A stretch of DNA of 44,209 nucleotides from Akkermansiaceae bacterium (GTDB lineage: Bacteria; Verrucomicrobiota; Verrucomicrobiia; Verrucomicrobiales; Akkermansiaceae), in the NCBI GenBank assembly GCA_947491475.1, contig CANLKN010000023.1, positions 1-44,209 on the forward strand. The letters are read 5' to 3'. The notes beneath the pieces were generated by a model. That model saw only the letters and a list, made by a program, of their open reading frames with translations, did not search any database and was not told where the DNA came from. This document shows positions 34,374 to 41,275 of this stretch, piece after piece (within the stretch, counting starts at the first letter, position 1; each line of letters starts with the position of its first letter). The position numbers and the translations under genes are program-made.

Positions 34374-34814
34374 ATGGACATCTTCACCCCGCAAAAACGT
34401 TCCGAGGTCATGTCCCGCATCCGCGGGCGTGATACAAAGCCGGAACTGGCCCTGCGCTCGATGCTCCACCGCCTCGGTTATCGCTTCACCGTCAGCGGCC
34501 CGAAAAACAAATCCCTTCCCGGCAAACCCGACCTCGTCCTGCCGAAATACCGGACGGTGATTTTTGTCCACGGATGCTTCTGGCACGGCCATGAAGACTG
34601 CCCGCACTTCCGCCTGCCGAAATCCCGCAGCGGTTGGTGGAAACGCAAGATCGAAGGCAACCGCGCCCGCGACCTCCGAAACGAAGACGCCATCCGCAGC
34701 CTCGGCTGGCACGTCGTCACCATCTGGGAATGTGCGCTGCGCAAAAAGTCCGATCTCGCGTGGCTCGCGAAACGCCTGCCTCACCTGCTCGGCGCGCCGC
34801 ACATTTCCCGGTAG
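34374..34814 (+). CDS. vsr: Very short patch repair (Vsr) endonuclease
   Basis: Vsr nicks DNA 5' of T in T:G mismatches created by deamination of 5-methylcytosine. The 146 residues contain MDIFTPQKRSEVMSRIRGRDTKPELALR with Glu24, then KPDLVLPKY with the catalytic Asp53, and VHGCFWHGHEDCPHF with His66, Cys68, Trp70, His71, His73 and Cys76 of the zinc and catalytic site, plus WHVVTIWECAL near the end. All key residues look intact. Normally the gene lies beside a dcm-type cytosine methylase; none is present in this window, so it is either an orphan or serves a methylase elsewhere. Confidence 0.95.
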   Translation: MDIFTPQKRSEVMSRIRGRDTKPELALRSMLHRLGYRFTVSGPKNKSLPGKPDLVLPKYRTVIFVHGCFWHGHEDCPHFRLPKSRSGWWKRKIEGNRARDLRNEDAIRSLGWHVVTIWECALRKKSDLAWLAKRLPHLLGAPHISR

Positions 34815-34859
34815 GGCGCGATCCGGCCCGGTCCGCCCTGATTCCCCGCGAGGGCGAAC

Positions 34860-35516
34860 TCACGTCCCCTCCATCCGCATCCCCACAGCCCGCTCCGGGA
34901 AACCGATTCCGGGAAGCAGATTCTCCATCAACTCCCTTGCCCCGGCATAACTATCCCTGTCCGCGATGTGCTCCACAGTCCCATCATCCGCCAGCCCATA
35001 AATTCCAAAATACGGCGCGGAGAATTCCTCATCGAACGGATCATCCTCCGCGTTGAAAGAATCCACTCCGTTCTCCACCAACGAATCCCTCACCGTGCGA
35101 ATGCGCAAAAACCGGAATGTTGAAGTGGAAACCGGATGAGCGCGTTCGACAAACACCGGAACCGGCACCCCGCAGTCCGCCCAAACCGGAAGCTGCAAAC
35201 GAAACGCCACCCGCAGGCAATCATCATGATCAAATCCGGCAAAATCACCGGGTTCCATGAACGCCAGACACGCATCGCCGAAGTGATTCTCCAACAGATA
35301 CGGCCATACATCGTCCAATGCTTCAAAAGCGACGTGCTTGCAGGCCCAAGTCTCGAATAAATCCGCGACACGCATCATCTCACGCATGAACTGATCCCCC
35401 CCTTGGTAGGCTTCGCTCAAATTGACGGCAGGATCATTCTTTGCTGCCTTCAGGCAGGCAGTGTGCAGTGACAACGCACAGGCGAAAACGGCGGCGGGAT
35501 CATTTGGCTCATCCAT
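34860..35516 (-). CDS. Conserved hypothetical acidic protein
   Basis: From the ATG at 35516 (MDEPNDPAAVFACALSLHTA) the protein has 218 residues and is strongly acidic. Recognisable patches are LFETWACKHVAFEALDDVWPYLLENHFGDACL, DDCLRVAFRLQLPVWADCGVPVPVFVE and FRFLRIRTVRDSLVENGVDSF. I believe similar proteins occur in other Verrucomicrobia but I know no function. It has no signal peptide or membrane helix. It lies between vsr (convergent, 45 bases) and the HNH gene (divergent, 86 bases). The frame continues upstream to 35627 but would then overlap the HNH gene. Confidence 0.65.
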   Translation of the reverse strand: MDEPNDPAAVFACALSLHTACLKAAKNDPAVNLSEAYQGGDQFMREMMRVADLFETWACKHVAFEALDDVWPYLLENHFGDACLAFMEPGDFAGFDHDDCLRVAFRLQLPVWADCGVPVPVFVERAHPVSTSTFRFLRIRTVRDSLVENGVDSFNAEDDPFDEEFSAPYFGIYGLADDGTVEHIADRDSYAGARELMENLLPGIGFPERAVGMRMEGT

Positions 35517-35602
35517 GGCTGCCGCTATCACCTGGCCAGGTACTGGCCGCGAGACAAGGAATAAATCCTGGCCATGCCAAATGGCGTTGCCAATATCCGC
35601 CC

Positions 35603-36400
35603 ATGGCAGCCGGAAACCGATGGACACGGGATCAACTCCTCATCGTTCTCAATCTCTATCACAAACTCCGCTTCGGCCAGTTCGACTCGCGGCAACCGGT
35701 CATTATTGACCTCGCCAAACGCATGGAACGCACATCCGGAAGCGTGGCGATGAAACTCAACAATCTCGCGTCTCTTGATCCCGCTCTGAAGCTTCGCGGC
35801 ATCGAAGGGCTCAAGGGTGCCAGCCAACTCGACCGCACGATGTGGCATGAATTCCACGAAAATCCGGCCGAATTGATTCCACTGAGTCAGGAACGCTTCG
35901 ACGCCCTGTTCACCGAATCTGAAAACGAATCCACCGAAGTCATCCCCGGCACCGGCATCCGCAAGGTTCCGCGTGCGCCGTCCGGCGAAACCGAAGTCAC
36001 ACGCCCCACCAAACAACGCCGCGGGCAGGACTACTTCCGCGAAATCGTGCTCAACAACTACGCCAACCGTTGCGCCCTCACCGGTCTGCCCATCCGCGAA
36101 CTCCTCATCGCCTCCCACATCCTCCCGTGGCGCAGCCACGAGGCGGAACGCCTCAACGTCCGCAACGGCATCGCCCTCAACCGCCTCCATGACGCGGCTT
36201 TCGATCAGGGACTCATTTCTTTCGACGACGAGTTGCGGATGATCCTCTCGCCCAAACTCCGTGGCGTCTTGCCACAACAGTCAGTTTCACATTATTTCGA
36301 AAGCTGCGAAGGAAAAGCTCTGGAACTGCCAGTCGACGGCATCCCGCCCGACGCCCTATTTCTATCAAAGCATCGATTACGCTATAAGCTCGTGAACTAA
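35603..36400 (+). CDS. HNH endonuclease (HNH_2 type, restriction-like)
   Basis: I chose the ATG at 35603 (MAAGNRWTRDQLLIVLNLYH), giving 265 residues; the open frame begins earlier, at 35441, without similarity. The N-terminal domain (LNLYHKLRFGQFDSRQPVIIDLAKRMERTSGSVAMKLNNLASLDP... GASQLDRTMWHEF) is characteristic of a group of restriction-type HNH proteins. The C-terminal HNH_2 domain shows YANRCALTGLPIRELLIASHILPW with Cys157 and His172, and NGIALNRLHDAAFDQGLISFD with His196. This group is often found in defence islands and may cut modified or foreign DNA. It is convergent with the helicase and shares 4 bases with it (CTAA). The catalytic residues appear complete. Confidence 0.82.
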   Translation: MAAGNRWTRDQLLIVLNLYHKLRFGQFDSRQPVIIDLAKRMERTSGSVAMKLNNLASLDPALKLRGIEGLKGASQLDRTMWHEFHENPAELIPLSQERFDALFTESENESTEVIPGTGIRKVPRAPSGETEVTRPTKQRRGQDYFREIVLNNYANRCALTGLPIRELLIASHILPWRSHEAERLNVRNGIALNRLHDAAFDQGLISFDDELRMILSPKLRGVLPQQSVSHYFESCEGKALELPVDGIPPDALFLSKHRLRYKLVN

Positions 36401-39400
36401 ACCGCTCGCGCCATTTCAAAAAGTTCGGCCGGCATGGAGTGTTCCAGTTCCCAATGCATCTGAATCGGTCGGTCTCCTTGATAGGAAAGAAGATTCTTCG
36501 CCGGACCGAGAAAGATGTAGGGAGCGGTTTCCCCAGCGACCTTTTTTTCGAGTCGCGCAAAGAACAGGATGGTGTAACCGCGTTCGCGGAAATGGATATA
36601 GTTTTGTCCGTCGGTGTGGCTTTGTGCCGTGTTGCTCTGCGATTCCCAGTGCAGCACCGTCGAGCTTACCGGGTAATCCTTGTAGCGGGTATTTGGAGCG
36701 AAATCCCGATCCTCTTTACGGAAAGTGACGAGATGGAGATAGGCTTTCACCGCATGAACCGGTATGACGCCGCTTCCCGCCGGGCCGGTGGAGTCGAGAT
36801 TTGCTTTACCGAAAGCCGAGGTGATCTCGCGCAGTCCGTAGGCGGCGTGAAGGCGCAGATGACATGGAAACGGCAAGGATGAAGCATAGGTCGCGAAAGG
36901 TTGCCGCATCCGTTGCCAGTCAATGATTTCCACGAGATCCTCCGCCGATCGGCGGTTTATGAGCCATTTCTCAAAAGATTCCCGATAGGAACCCACACCA
37001 AGCGCCTCACCATCACCGCTCCACAGAAGGTAGTGAAGTGCAGCAGCCTCTTCAGAGGAAAGACCATAGTGCGCGGGTTCTTCCGCAACGGTCGAGCAGG
37101 CCACCCGCTTTGCCTTTTCGAGAAATTCCGGATCGGTTCGCAAACTGAAGCGCCGCAATGTTCTCCGCGCTTCTTTGATCTCGGAATCTTCTACAGTTTT
37201 GGTGCCGGCGGCGAGGTCTTTCCACTCGGACCATGTCTTGTTCTTCAGTAGTTCGACTGGGGACAAGCCAGTCGCATTAATGAAGTTGCCGAAGGTGAGG
37301 GGGTGCCCGGTTTCAGCCGTGAAAGTCCGGATTGTTTCCGGGACGAACGTTTGAAGATTACCTAGCGATTGACGGATATTCTCTAACACGTGTTCCCTCG
37401 CGACGCGCTCGAACTGGATGCTGCATCCCGGTGGCAGGTTGGGGAAGTCCCGTTCGATTTCCCGGTCGATGCGGCGGCGGGTGTGACGAAGCAGGGCGGT
37501 GAATTTACGGTCGATCCGGTAGCGCCGGTGGACCTGGCCCACGAAGTCCAGCACGGTAAGGCATTCCTTTTCCGGAGCGTGGCGCAAGCCGCGGCCAAGT
37601 TGTTGCAGAAACACGGTGAGGCTCTCTGTCGGACGCAGGAAAAGAACGAGGTTGATTTCGGGCACGTCGATCCCCTCGCTCAAGACGTCCACGACGAAGA
37701 GAAATTGCAAGCGTCCATCCCGGAACTCCCTCATACGATTTTCGCGCAGATCACTTTGGGTTTCGCCTACAATGATTTCAGCCGAGTATCCCATCTCACG
37801 AAATTTGCGGGCCATGAAATCGGCATGGCGCACACCGGCGCAGAAACCCACAGCCCGGGTTCCGGCCAGATCCGGGTGGTAGCGCTGGATGGCGTGATGA
37901 ATGACATCAAGTCGCTGCGAGGCCCTCAGATCGTCACCGGTGTAAATGGCTTCAAGTTCGGCAGAATCGTATTTCCCGTTGCGCCAGAAGCGCTCGTCGG
38001 CGGTGGAAATGGGATCTGTGACACCAAAGTAATGAAACGGGCAAAGCAACTTCTCATCGAGAGCCTCAGGCAAGCGAATCTCGGCGGCGAAGCGGTTGTC
38101 GAAGTCGGGCAGAATTGAACTGCCATCCATTCTTTCGGGAGTGGCGGTGAGGCCGAGAAGTATCCCAGGCCTGAGGTGTTCGAACAGTGGTCGGTAGCTG
38201 TCGGCCGCTCCGTGGTGGGCCTCGTCCACGATGAGAAAGTCAAAGTGCTGCTCTCCAAGTTGTTCCCATGGGCGCTGCCGGTTGAGGCTCTGCACGGAGG
38301 CGAAAACGGCCTCCCACTGGGTCGGCCGTTGACCATCGACCAATAGATCTCCGAAATTGAAATCACGAAGCACGGCGCGGAAGCAGTCGCGTGCTTGATG
38401 GAGGATCTCTTTGCGGTGAACGACGAAGAGCAGGCGGGCCTGCCCCGGATGTATCCGCCGGAAGCGGGCGTAGTCGAAGGCGGCTATCACCGTCTTGCCG
38501 GTTCCGGTCGCCGCGACGACGAGGTTTTTCATCAAGCCGTCAATCCGCATGGCATCGAGGGCCTCGAGCACCCTCTCTTGAAACGGGTGGGGTTTGAGAT
38601 CGGCGAAGAAGCGCGGCCCGTTCTCATCAGGCGGATTTCTGACGCTTTGGATCGCTTCACGGAATCTTGCAGCTTGGCTTGCGTCATATGGAACGAAGCT
38701 TTCGTGGCACCAGTAGGTTTCGAATTCCGCTGCAAAACGCGCGAGCACATGGGGCATGTCCTGAGCCGTGACCTTTACGGTCCACTCCAAGCCACTGGTC
38801 ATCGCGGGCTGGCTCATGTTGGCGGAGCCGATGTAGGCAGTCGAGTAGCCGCTCGCGCGGTGGAAGTGATATGCCTTGGCGTGAAGGCGGGTCCGAGCGG
38901 TGTCGTATGAGATGCGAATGCTAACGTTCCGCCGCTTGACAAGCCACTCGATGGCATGCGGATCGGAGGCACCCATGTAGGAAGTGGTGATGATACGGAC
39001 GGGAATGCCGCGAGCTTCAATCTCCTCGAAGGCAGTCATGAGCAAAGAGAGCCCCGACCATTTTACGAAGGAGACAAGAATGTCGACGCGATCACAGCTC
39101 AGAAGCTCGGTTCGGAGCTCCCGTTCCAGCGGAGGGTCGTCGGCACTTCCTGTAAGCAAACTGCTGATGGAAAGAGGCGTTTCGGGATGCGGCCAGGGAG
39201 TCTGTTGGCCAGCCGGCCGAATTTGCGTGAGGAGTGTCTTGGGTTCGGAAAGCAGTCGCCGCCTTTTTGTGTAGTCGAGTCCATCTTCCGCCGCGACCAG
39301 TTCAATCAACCGGTTGATCAACTCAATCCGGGTGCCTGCCTTTGAGTTAGGCAAAGCCTGATGGAGCAGTTGTCGAATGAACTGACTATAAGTTGATGGT

Positions 39401-39543
39401 TCACTTTCGGAGTCGAGTTTCTCGATCGTGTAGCTGAGGTCAGGCCGGGTGCGCAGTAGCTCTGCGAGTTCCTCATCAAGGAGGCGCTCGTAGAGTCCGG
39501 GTTCAAGATTCTTCTGTTCCAATGAATTGGCGGGTATAATCAC
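36397..39543 (-). CDS. PLD nuclease - DEAD/DEAH helicase - DUF3427 protein
   Basis: A GTG at 39543 is preceded by the purine-rich GGAGAGG at 8-base spacing, a rare clear Shine-Dalgarno, and gives 1048 residues; an earlier GTG at 39567 is in frame. Three parts are visible. An N-terminal phospholipase-D-type domain has the HxK motif at His221/Lys223 (LHAKAYHF) and GSANMS with Asn242. A superfamily II helicase follows with Walker A ATGTGKT (Lys350), DEAH box D440-H443, LTATPER, SEGIDVPEINLVLFLRPTES and QQLGRGLRH. The C-terminal DUF3427 half ends near YIFLGPAKNLLSYQGDRPIQMHWEL. Such proteins are found among restriction and defence genes and could combine DNA translocation with cleavage. All motor and nuclease motifs seem intact. 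Confidence 0.9.
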   Translation of the reverse strand: MIIPANSLEQKNLEPGLYERLLDEELAELLRTRPDLSYTIEKLDSESEPSTYSQFIRQLLHQALPNSKAGTRIELINRLIELVAAEDGLDYTKRRRLLSEPKTLLTQIRPAGQQTPWPHPETPLSISSLLTGSADDPPLERELRTELLSCDRVDILVSFVKWSGLSLLMTAFEEIEARGIPVRIITTSYMGASDPHAIEWLVKRRNVSIRISYDTARTRLHAKAYHFHRASGYSTAYIGSANMSQPAMTSGLEWTVKVTAQDMPHVLARFAAEFETYWCHESFVPYDASQAARFREAIQSVRNPPDENGPRFFADLKPHPFQERVLEALDAMRIDGLMKNLVVAATGTGKTVIAAFDYARFRRIHPGQARLLFVVHRKEILHQARDCFRAVLRDFNFGDLLVDGQRPTQWEAVFASVQSLNRQRPWEQLGEQHFDFLIVDEAHHGAADSYRPLFEHLRPGILLGLTATPERMDGSSILPDFDNRFAAEIRLPEALDEKLLCPFHYFGVTDPISTADERFWRNGKYDSAELEAIYTGDDLRASQRLDVIHHAIQRYHPDLAGTRAVGFCAGVRHADFMARKFREMGYSAEIIVGETQSDLRENRMREFRDGRLQFLFVVDVLSEGIDVPEINLVLFLRPTESLTVFLQQLGRGLRHAPEKECLTVLDFVGQVHRRYRIDRKFTALLRHTRRRIDREIERDFPNLPPGCSIQFERVAREHVLENIRQSLGNLQTFVPETIRTFTAETGHPLTFGNFINATGLSPVELLKNKTWSEWKDLAAGTKTVEDSEIKEARRTLRRFSLRTDPEFLEKAKRVACSTVAEEPAHYGLSSEEAAALHYLLWSGDGEALGVGSYRESFEKWLINRRSAEDLVEIIDWQRMRQPFATYASSLPFPCHLRLHAAYGLREITSAFGKANLDSTGPAGSGVIPVHAVKAYLHLVTFRKEDRDFAPNTRYKDYPVSSTVLHWESQSNTAQSHTDGQNYIHFRERGYTILFFARLEKKVAGETAPYIFLGPAKNLLSYQGDRPIQMHWELEHSMPAELFEMARAV

Positions 39544-39563
39544 GCACTCAACCTCTCCCCCCT

Positions 39564-39622
39564 CCACCTCAACCCCTCCGCATCCGGATGGAAAGCCGGA
39601 TTTTGGGTAGAAGCTGAAACGC
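39564..39622. repeat. 59-bp direct repeat, left copy
   Basis: This stretch matches 40535-40593 with two substitutions and one one-base insertion and one deletion; the core CATCCGGATGGAAAGCCGG is identical. It begins just upstream of the helicase start and ends before the degenerate GCTGA repeats at 39611-39650. The two copies enclose the HigBA-like pair. Confidence 0.92.
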
Positions 39623-39666
39623 TGAGATGCTGAAAACTGAAATGAAGAGACGGAGGCGGCGGGAAG

Positions 39667-40053
39667 TCAGGATTTGCGGGTGGCGCGGTAGGGCGTGGGC
39701 TCTTCGGCGACTTTGGAGACGGGGCCGGGTGCGTGATTTGCCGGGGCTTTACCGGCTGCGGCGGCGTTCTGAAAGGAGAGTTTCAGCTCCGCGCCGACGG
39801 CGCGGCCGGCGCGGACCAGGGTGGCGATGGTGAGGTTTTCGGCACCGCCGAGCAGGCGGGTGATGCGGGATGGCGGCACGCCCATGCGGTTGGCGAGTTC
39901 GCTGCGGGTGATGCCCTCGCGTTTCATGAACTGGAGCAGCGCTTCCACGGCCTCCAGCTTGCGGAATTCGATTTCGCCCTCAAGCGAGAGCGGCTCGGCA
40001 AAGGCCCGGACAAGAGGATCCGTGGTTTCCGGACGGGTAATGGTGATTTTCAT
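39667..40053 (-). CDS. higA: XRE-family antitoxin (HigA-like)
   Basis: From the ATG at 40053 (MKITITRPETTDPLVRAFAE) the protein has 128 residues; GGAG lies 11 bases upstream. An alternative at 40071 would overlap the toxin by 10 bases. The helix-turn-helix is FRKLEAVEALLQFMKREGITRSELANRMGVPPSRITRLLGGAENLTIATLVRAGRAVGAELKLSF, a classic XRE/HigA domain. A 35-residue Ala/Pro-rich tail follows. The toxin gene comes first, the reverse of the usual antitoxin-first order but normal for HigBA. It probably represses its own operon. Confidence 0.85.
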   Translation of the reverse strand: MKITITRPETTDPLVRAFAEPLSLEGEIEFRKLEAVEALLQFMKREGITRSELANRMGVPPSRITRLLGGAENLTIATLVRAGRAVGAELKLSFQNAAAAGKAPANHAPGPVSKVAEEPTPYRATRKS

Positions 40054-40061
40054 GGTGGCGT

Positions 40062-40481
40062 TCACTCCCATTTCAAAATGGTCTCCGGGTGATTTTTGAT
40101 TGATAAGTAGTCGTCCTTGCGGGATTTGGCCAAGCGGATGTCTTTCTGCTGCCGCTTGTTTTTGCTTCCACCGTTGGTGCAGAGAATGAGTTGGTTCCGT
40201 CCGTCGATCTCGTCGTAGAAGGCATAGAGTCGGAGTCCCGGGCGTTTGAATTCATGAATGCCGTCCCCGACGTGGCGAAAGGTGATCTGGTTCTCATAAC
40301 GCGGGTGGTTGCTGATGCTGCGGATTCTGGTCAGGATGGATTCGAACTGATTCCGGTCATGTCTGGCCAAATCCATGAGGAATTCCCGGGCCGGATCCTT
40401 GCCATCGATATCAAGTGTCACCACCCTGCGGGCGTCACCAACATGGATCGTGCGGAGAGTGATTTCAACAGGCTTTTTCAC
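40062..40481 (-). CDS. higB: RelE/HigB-type toxin
   Basis: I use GTG at 40481 (KKPVEITLRTIHVGDARRVV), giving 139 residues; no ATG fits and the frame upstream, though open to 40781, runs through repeat DNA. The body resembles Gp49/HigB-like toxins: AREFLMDLARHDRNQFESILTRIRSISNHPRYENQITFRHVGDGIHEFKRPGLRLYAFYDEIDGRNQLILCTNGGSKNKRQQKDIRLAKSRKDDYL. The basic C-terminal stretch is typical of ribosome-dependent mRNA interferases. It is followed by the XRE antitoxin 9 bases later. Confidence 0.8.
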   Translation of the reverse strand: MKKPVEITLRTIHVGDARRVVTLDIDGKDPAREFLMDLARHDRNQFESILTRIRSISNHPRYENQITFRHVGDGIHEFKRPGLRLYAFYDEIDGRNQLILCTNGGSKNKRQQKDIRLAKSRKDDYLSIKNHPETILKWE

Positions 40482-40534
40482 TTTTATGATAAACCGCGGG
40501 AGACTCACGAGGCGGCAAGCAACTGCCCGCACCG

Positions 40535-40593
40535 CCACCTCAGTCCCTCCGCATCCGGATGGAAAGCCGGATTTTTGGGTAGAAGCTGAACGC
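40535..40593. repeat. 59-bp direct repeat, right copy
   Basis: Nearly identical to 39564-39622 and in the same orientation, about 970 bases apart. It differs by GT for AC near the start, one added T in the T-run and one lost A near the end. It lies upstream of the toxin start codon. Confidence 0.92.
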
Positions 40594-40686
40594 GGGGTGA
40601 GCGCTGGCGAACCTGGAAGATCATGGCGCAGCCCTGATTGGCATGGCCGGAGGCAAAAGCTGAAATGAAGAAGTGGGCAAATGCTG

Positions 40687-40729
40687 AAGAGAAGACGCAA
40701 GACCCAAGACTTCAAGAGGCAAGAGAAGA
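40687..40729. repeat. Degenerate heptad repeat (AAGACNC), inverted relative to 34328-34370
   Basis: Units AAGACGC, AAGACCC, AAGACTT, CAAGAGG, CAAGAGA follow each other. On the minus strand this reads CTCTTGAAGTCTTGGGTCTTG, close to GTCTTGAAGTCTTGAGTCTTC before vsr. The two runs lie at the outer edges of the vsr to HigBA region. Confidence 0.7.
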
Positions 40730-40792
40730 ATGAGCACTCGTCCGTCTTCGCGCTGCTACGCGACAAGCAGAGTGACGCCACAGATGGTTAGA

Positions 40793-40973
40793 CCGCCCGT
40801 GCGGGCGGAGGCTTGGGCGCGCTCCTCAGGGAGCGCAGGCCAATGGACAGGGAAAGATCTGTCCAAGCACGGCCGTGCCGTCATTTCTTGGCATCAAGCT
40901 TTCACACCTCATTGGCGTGCGCTCTCGGCGAGAGCGCGCTACCTTTGACTCTAAAAAGCAAAATGACAAAGGT
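40793..40973. repeat. Cluster of six perfect hairpins (REP-like)
   Basis: Six inverted repeats follow each other: 40793-40808 (7-bp stem, 2-base loop), 40819-40836 (7 bp, 4-base loop), 40845-40864 (6 bp), 40867-40878 (12-base perfect palindrome), 40919-40937 (8 bp, 3-base loop) and 40941-40973 (7 bp, long loop). The stems are unrelated in sequence to one another. No T-run follows any of them and no reading frame crosses them convincingly. Confidence 0.85.
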
Positions 40974-41205
40974 GTTACCGGCCTATTTTACCACTGATTG
41001 CGCTGATTTTTGACTCATTTCACTGAAAGAATTGGTGAAAATTTCACTCACCTTTAAAGTGACCAAGTCAGTCTCTCCAACCTCTTCAAAATCAGTTCAA
41101 TCACTGGCTCCCATCTTCCTTTCTACGTTGACGCATGTGCTGCCATCAGGCGGGAGTCAACGCGCTTGGAGGCGGATTATCTTCGGCAGCTGGCGGGCGG
41201 GGTGA

Positions 41206-41255
41206 TCCTGGGGACAGGTTGTCCCCAGGACGGGCTGGAACAAATTGTTCCAGCC
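41206..41255. repeat. Tandem 11-bp-stem hairpins after the oxidoreductase gene
   Basis: The first hairpin, 41206-41230, has arms TCCTGGGGACA and TGTCCCCAGGA with a GGT loop. The second, 41233-41255, has arms GGCTGGAACAA and TTGTTCCAGCC with one central base. They lie 20 bases beyond the stop of the oxidoreductase gene in its direction of transcription and could end or stabilise its message, although no T-run follows. Confidence 0.85.
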
Positions 41256-41275
41256 ACCATCAAGCGCGCGCGGCG

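Larger units (their letters stand above)
40482..41275. other. 794-bp non-coding region with repeats and palindromes
   Basis: No credible gene is present between the HigB-like start and the oxidoreductase stop. In order it holds the right 59-bp direct repeat (40535-40593), degenerate GCTGAA-type repeats (about 40655-40690), an AAGAC-type degenerate heptad run (40687-40729), six consecutive hairpins (40793-40973), CTGATT repeats (40990-41027) and two 11-bp-stem hairpins (41206-41255). Confidence 0.7.

Noticed and set aside
40482-40781. Longer N-terminus for the HigB-like toxin
   Set aside because: The open frame crosses the direct repeat and degenerate heptads and adds cysteine-rich nonsense; homologues begin near 40481.
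40793-41255. Integron attC sites or tRNA genes
   Set aside because: Hairpins are short and unrelated, with no conserved core sites, no integrase nearby and no cloverleaf arrangement.
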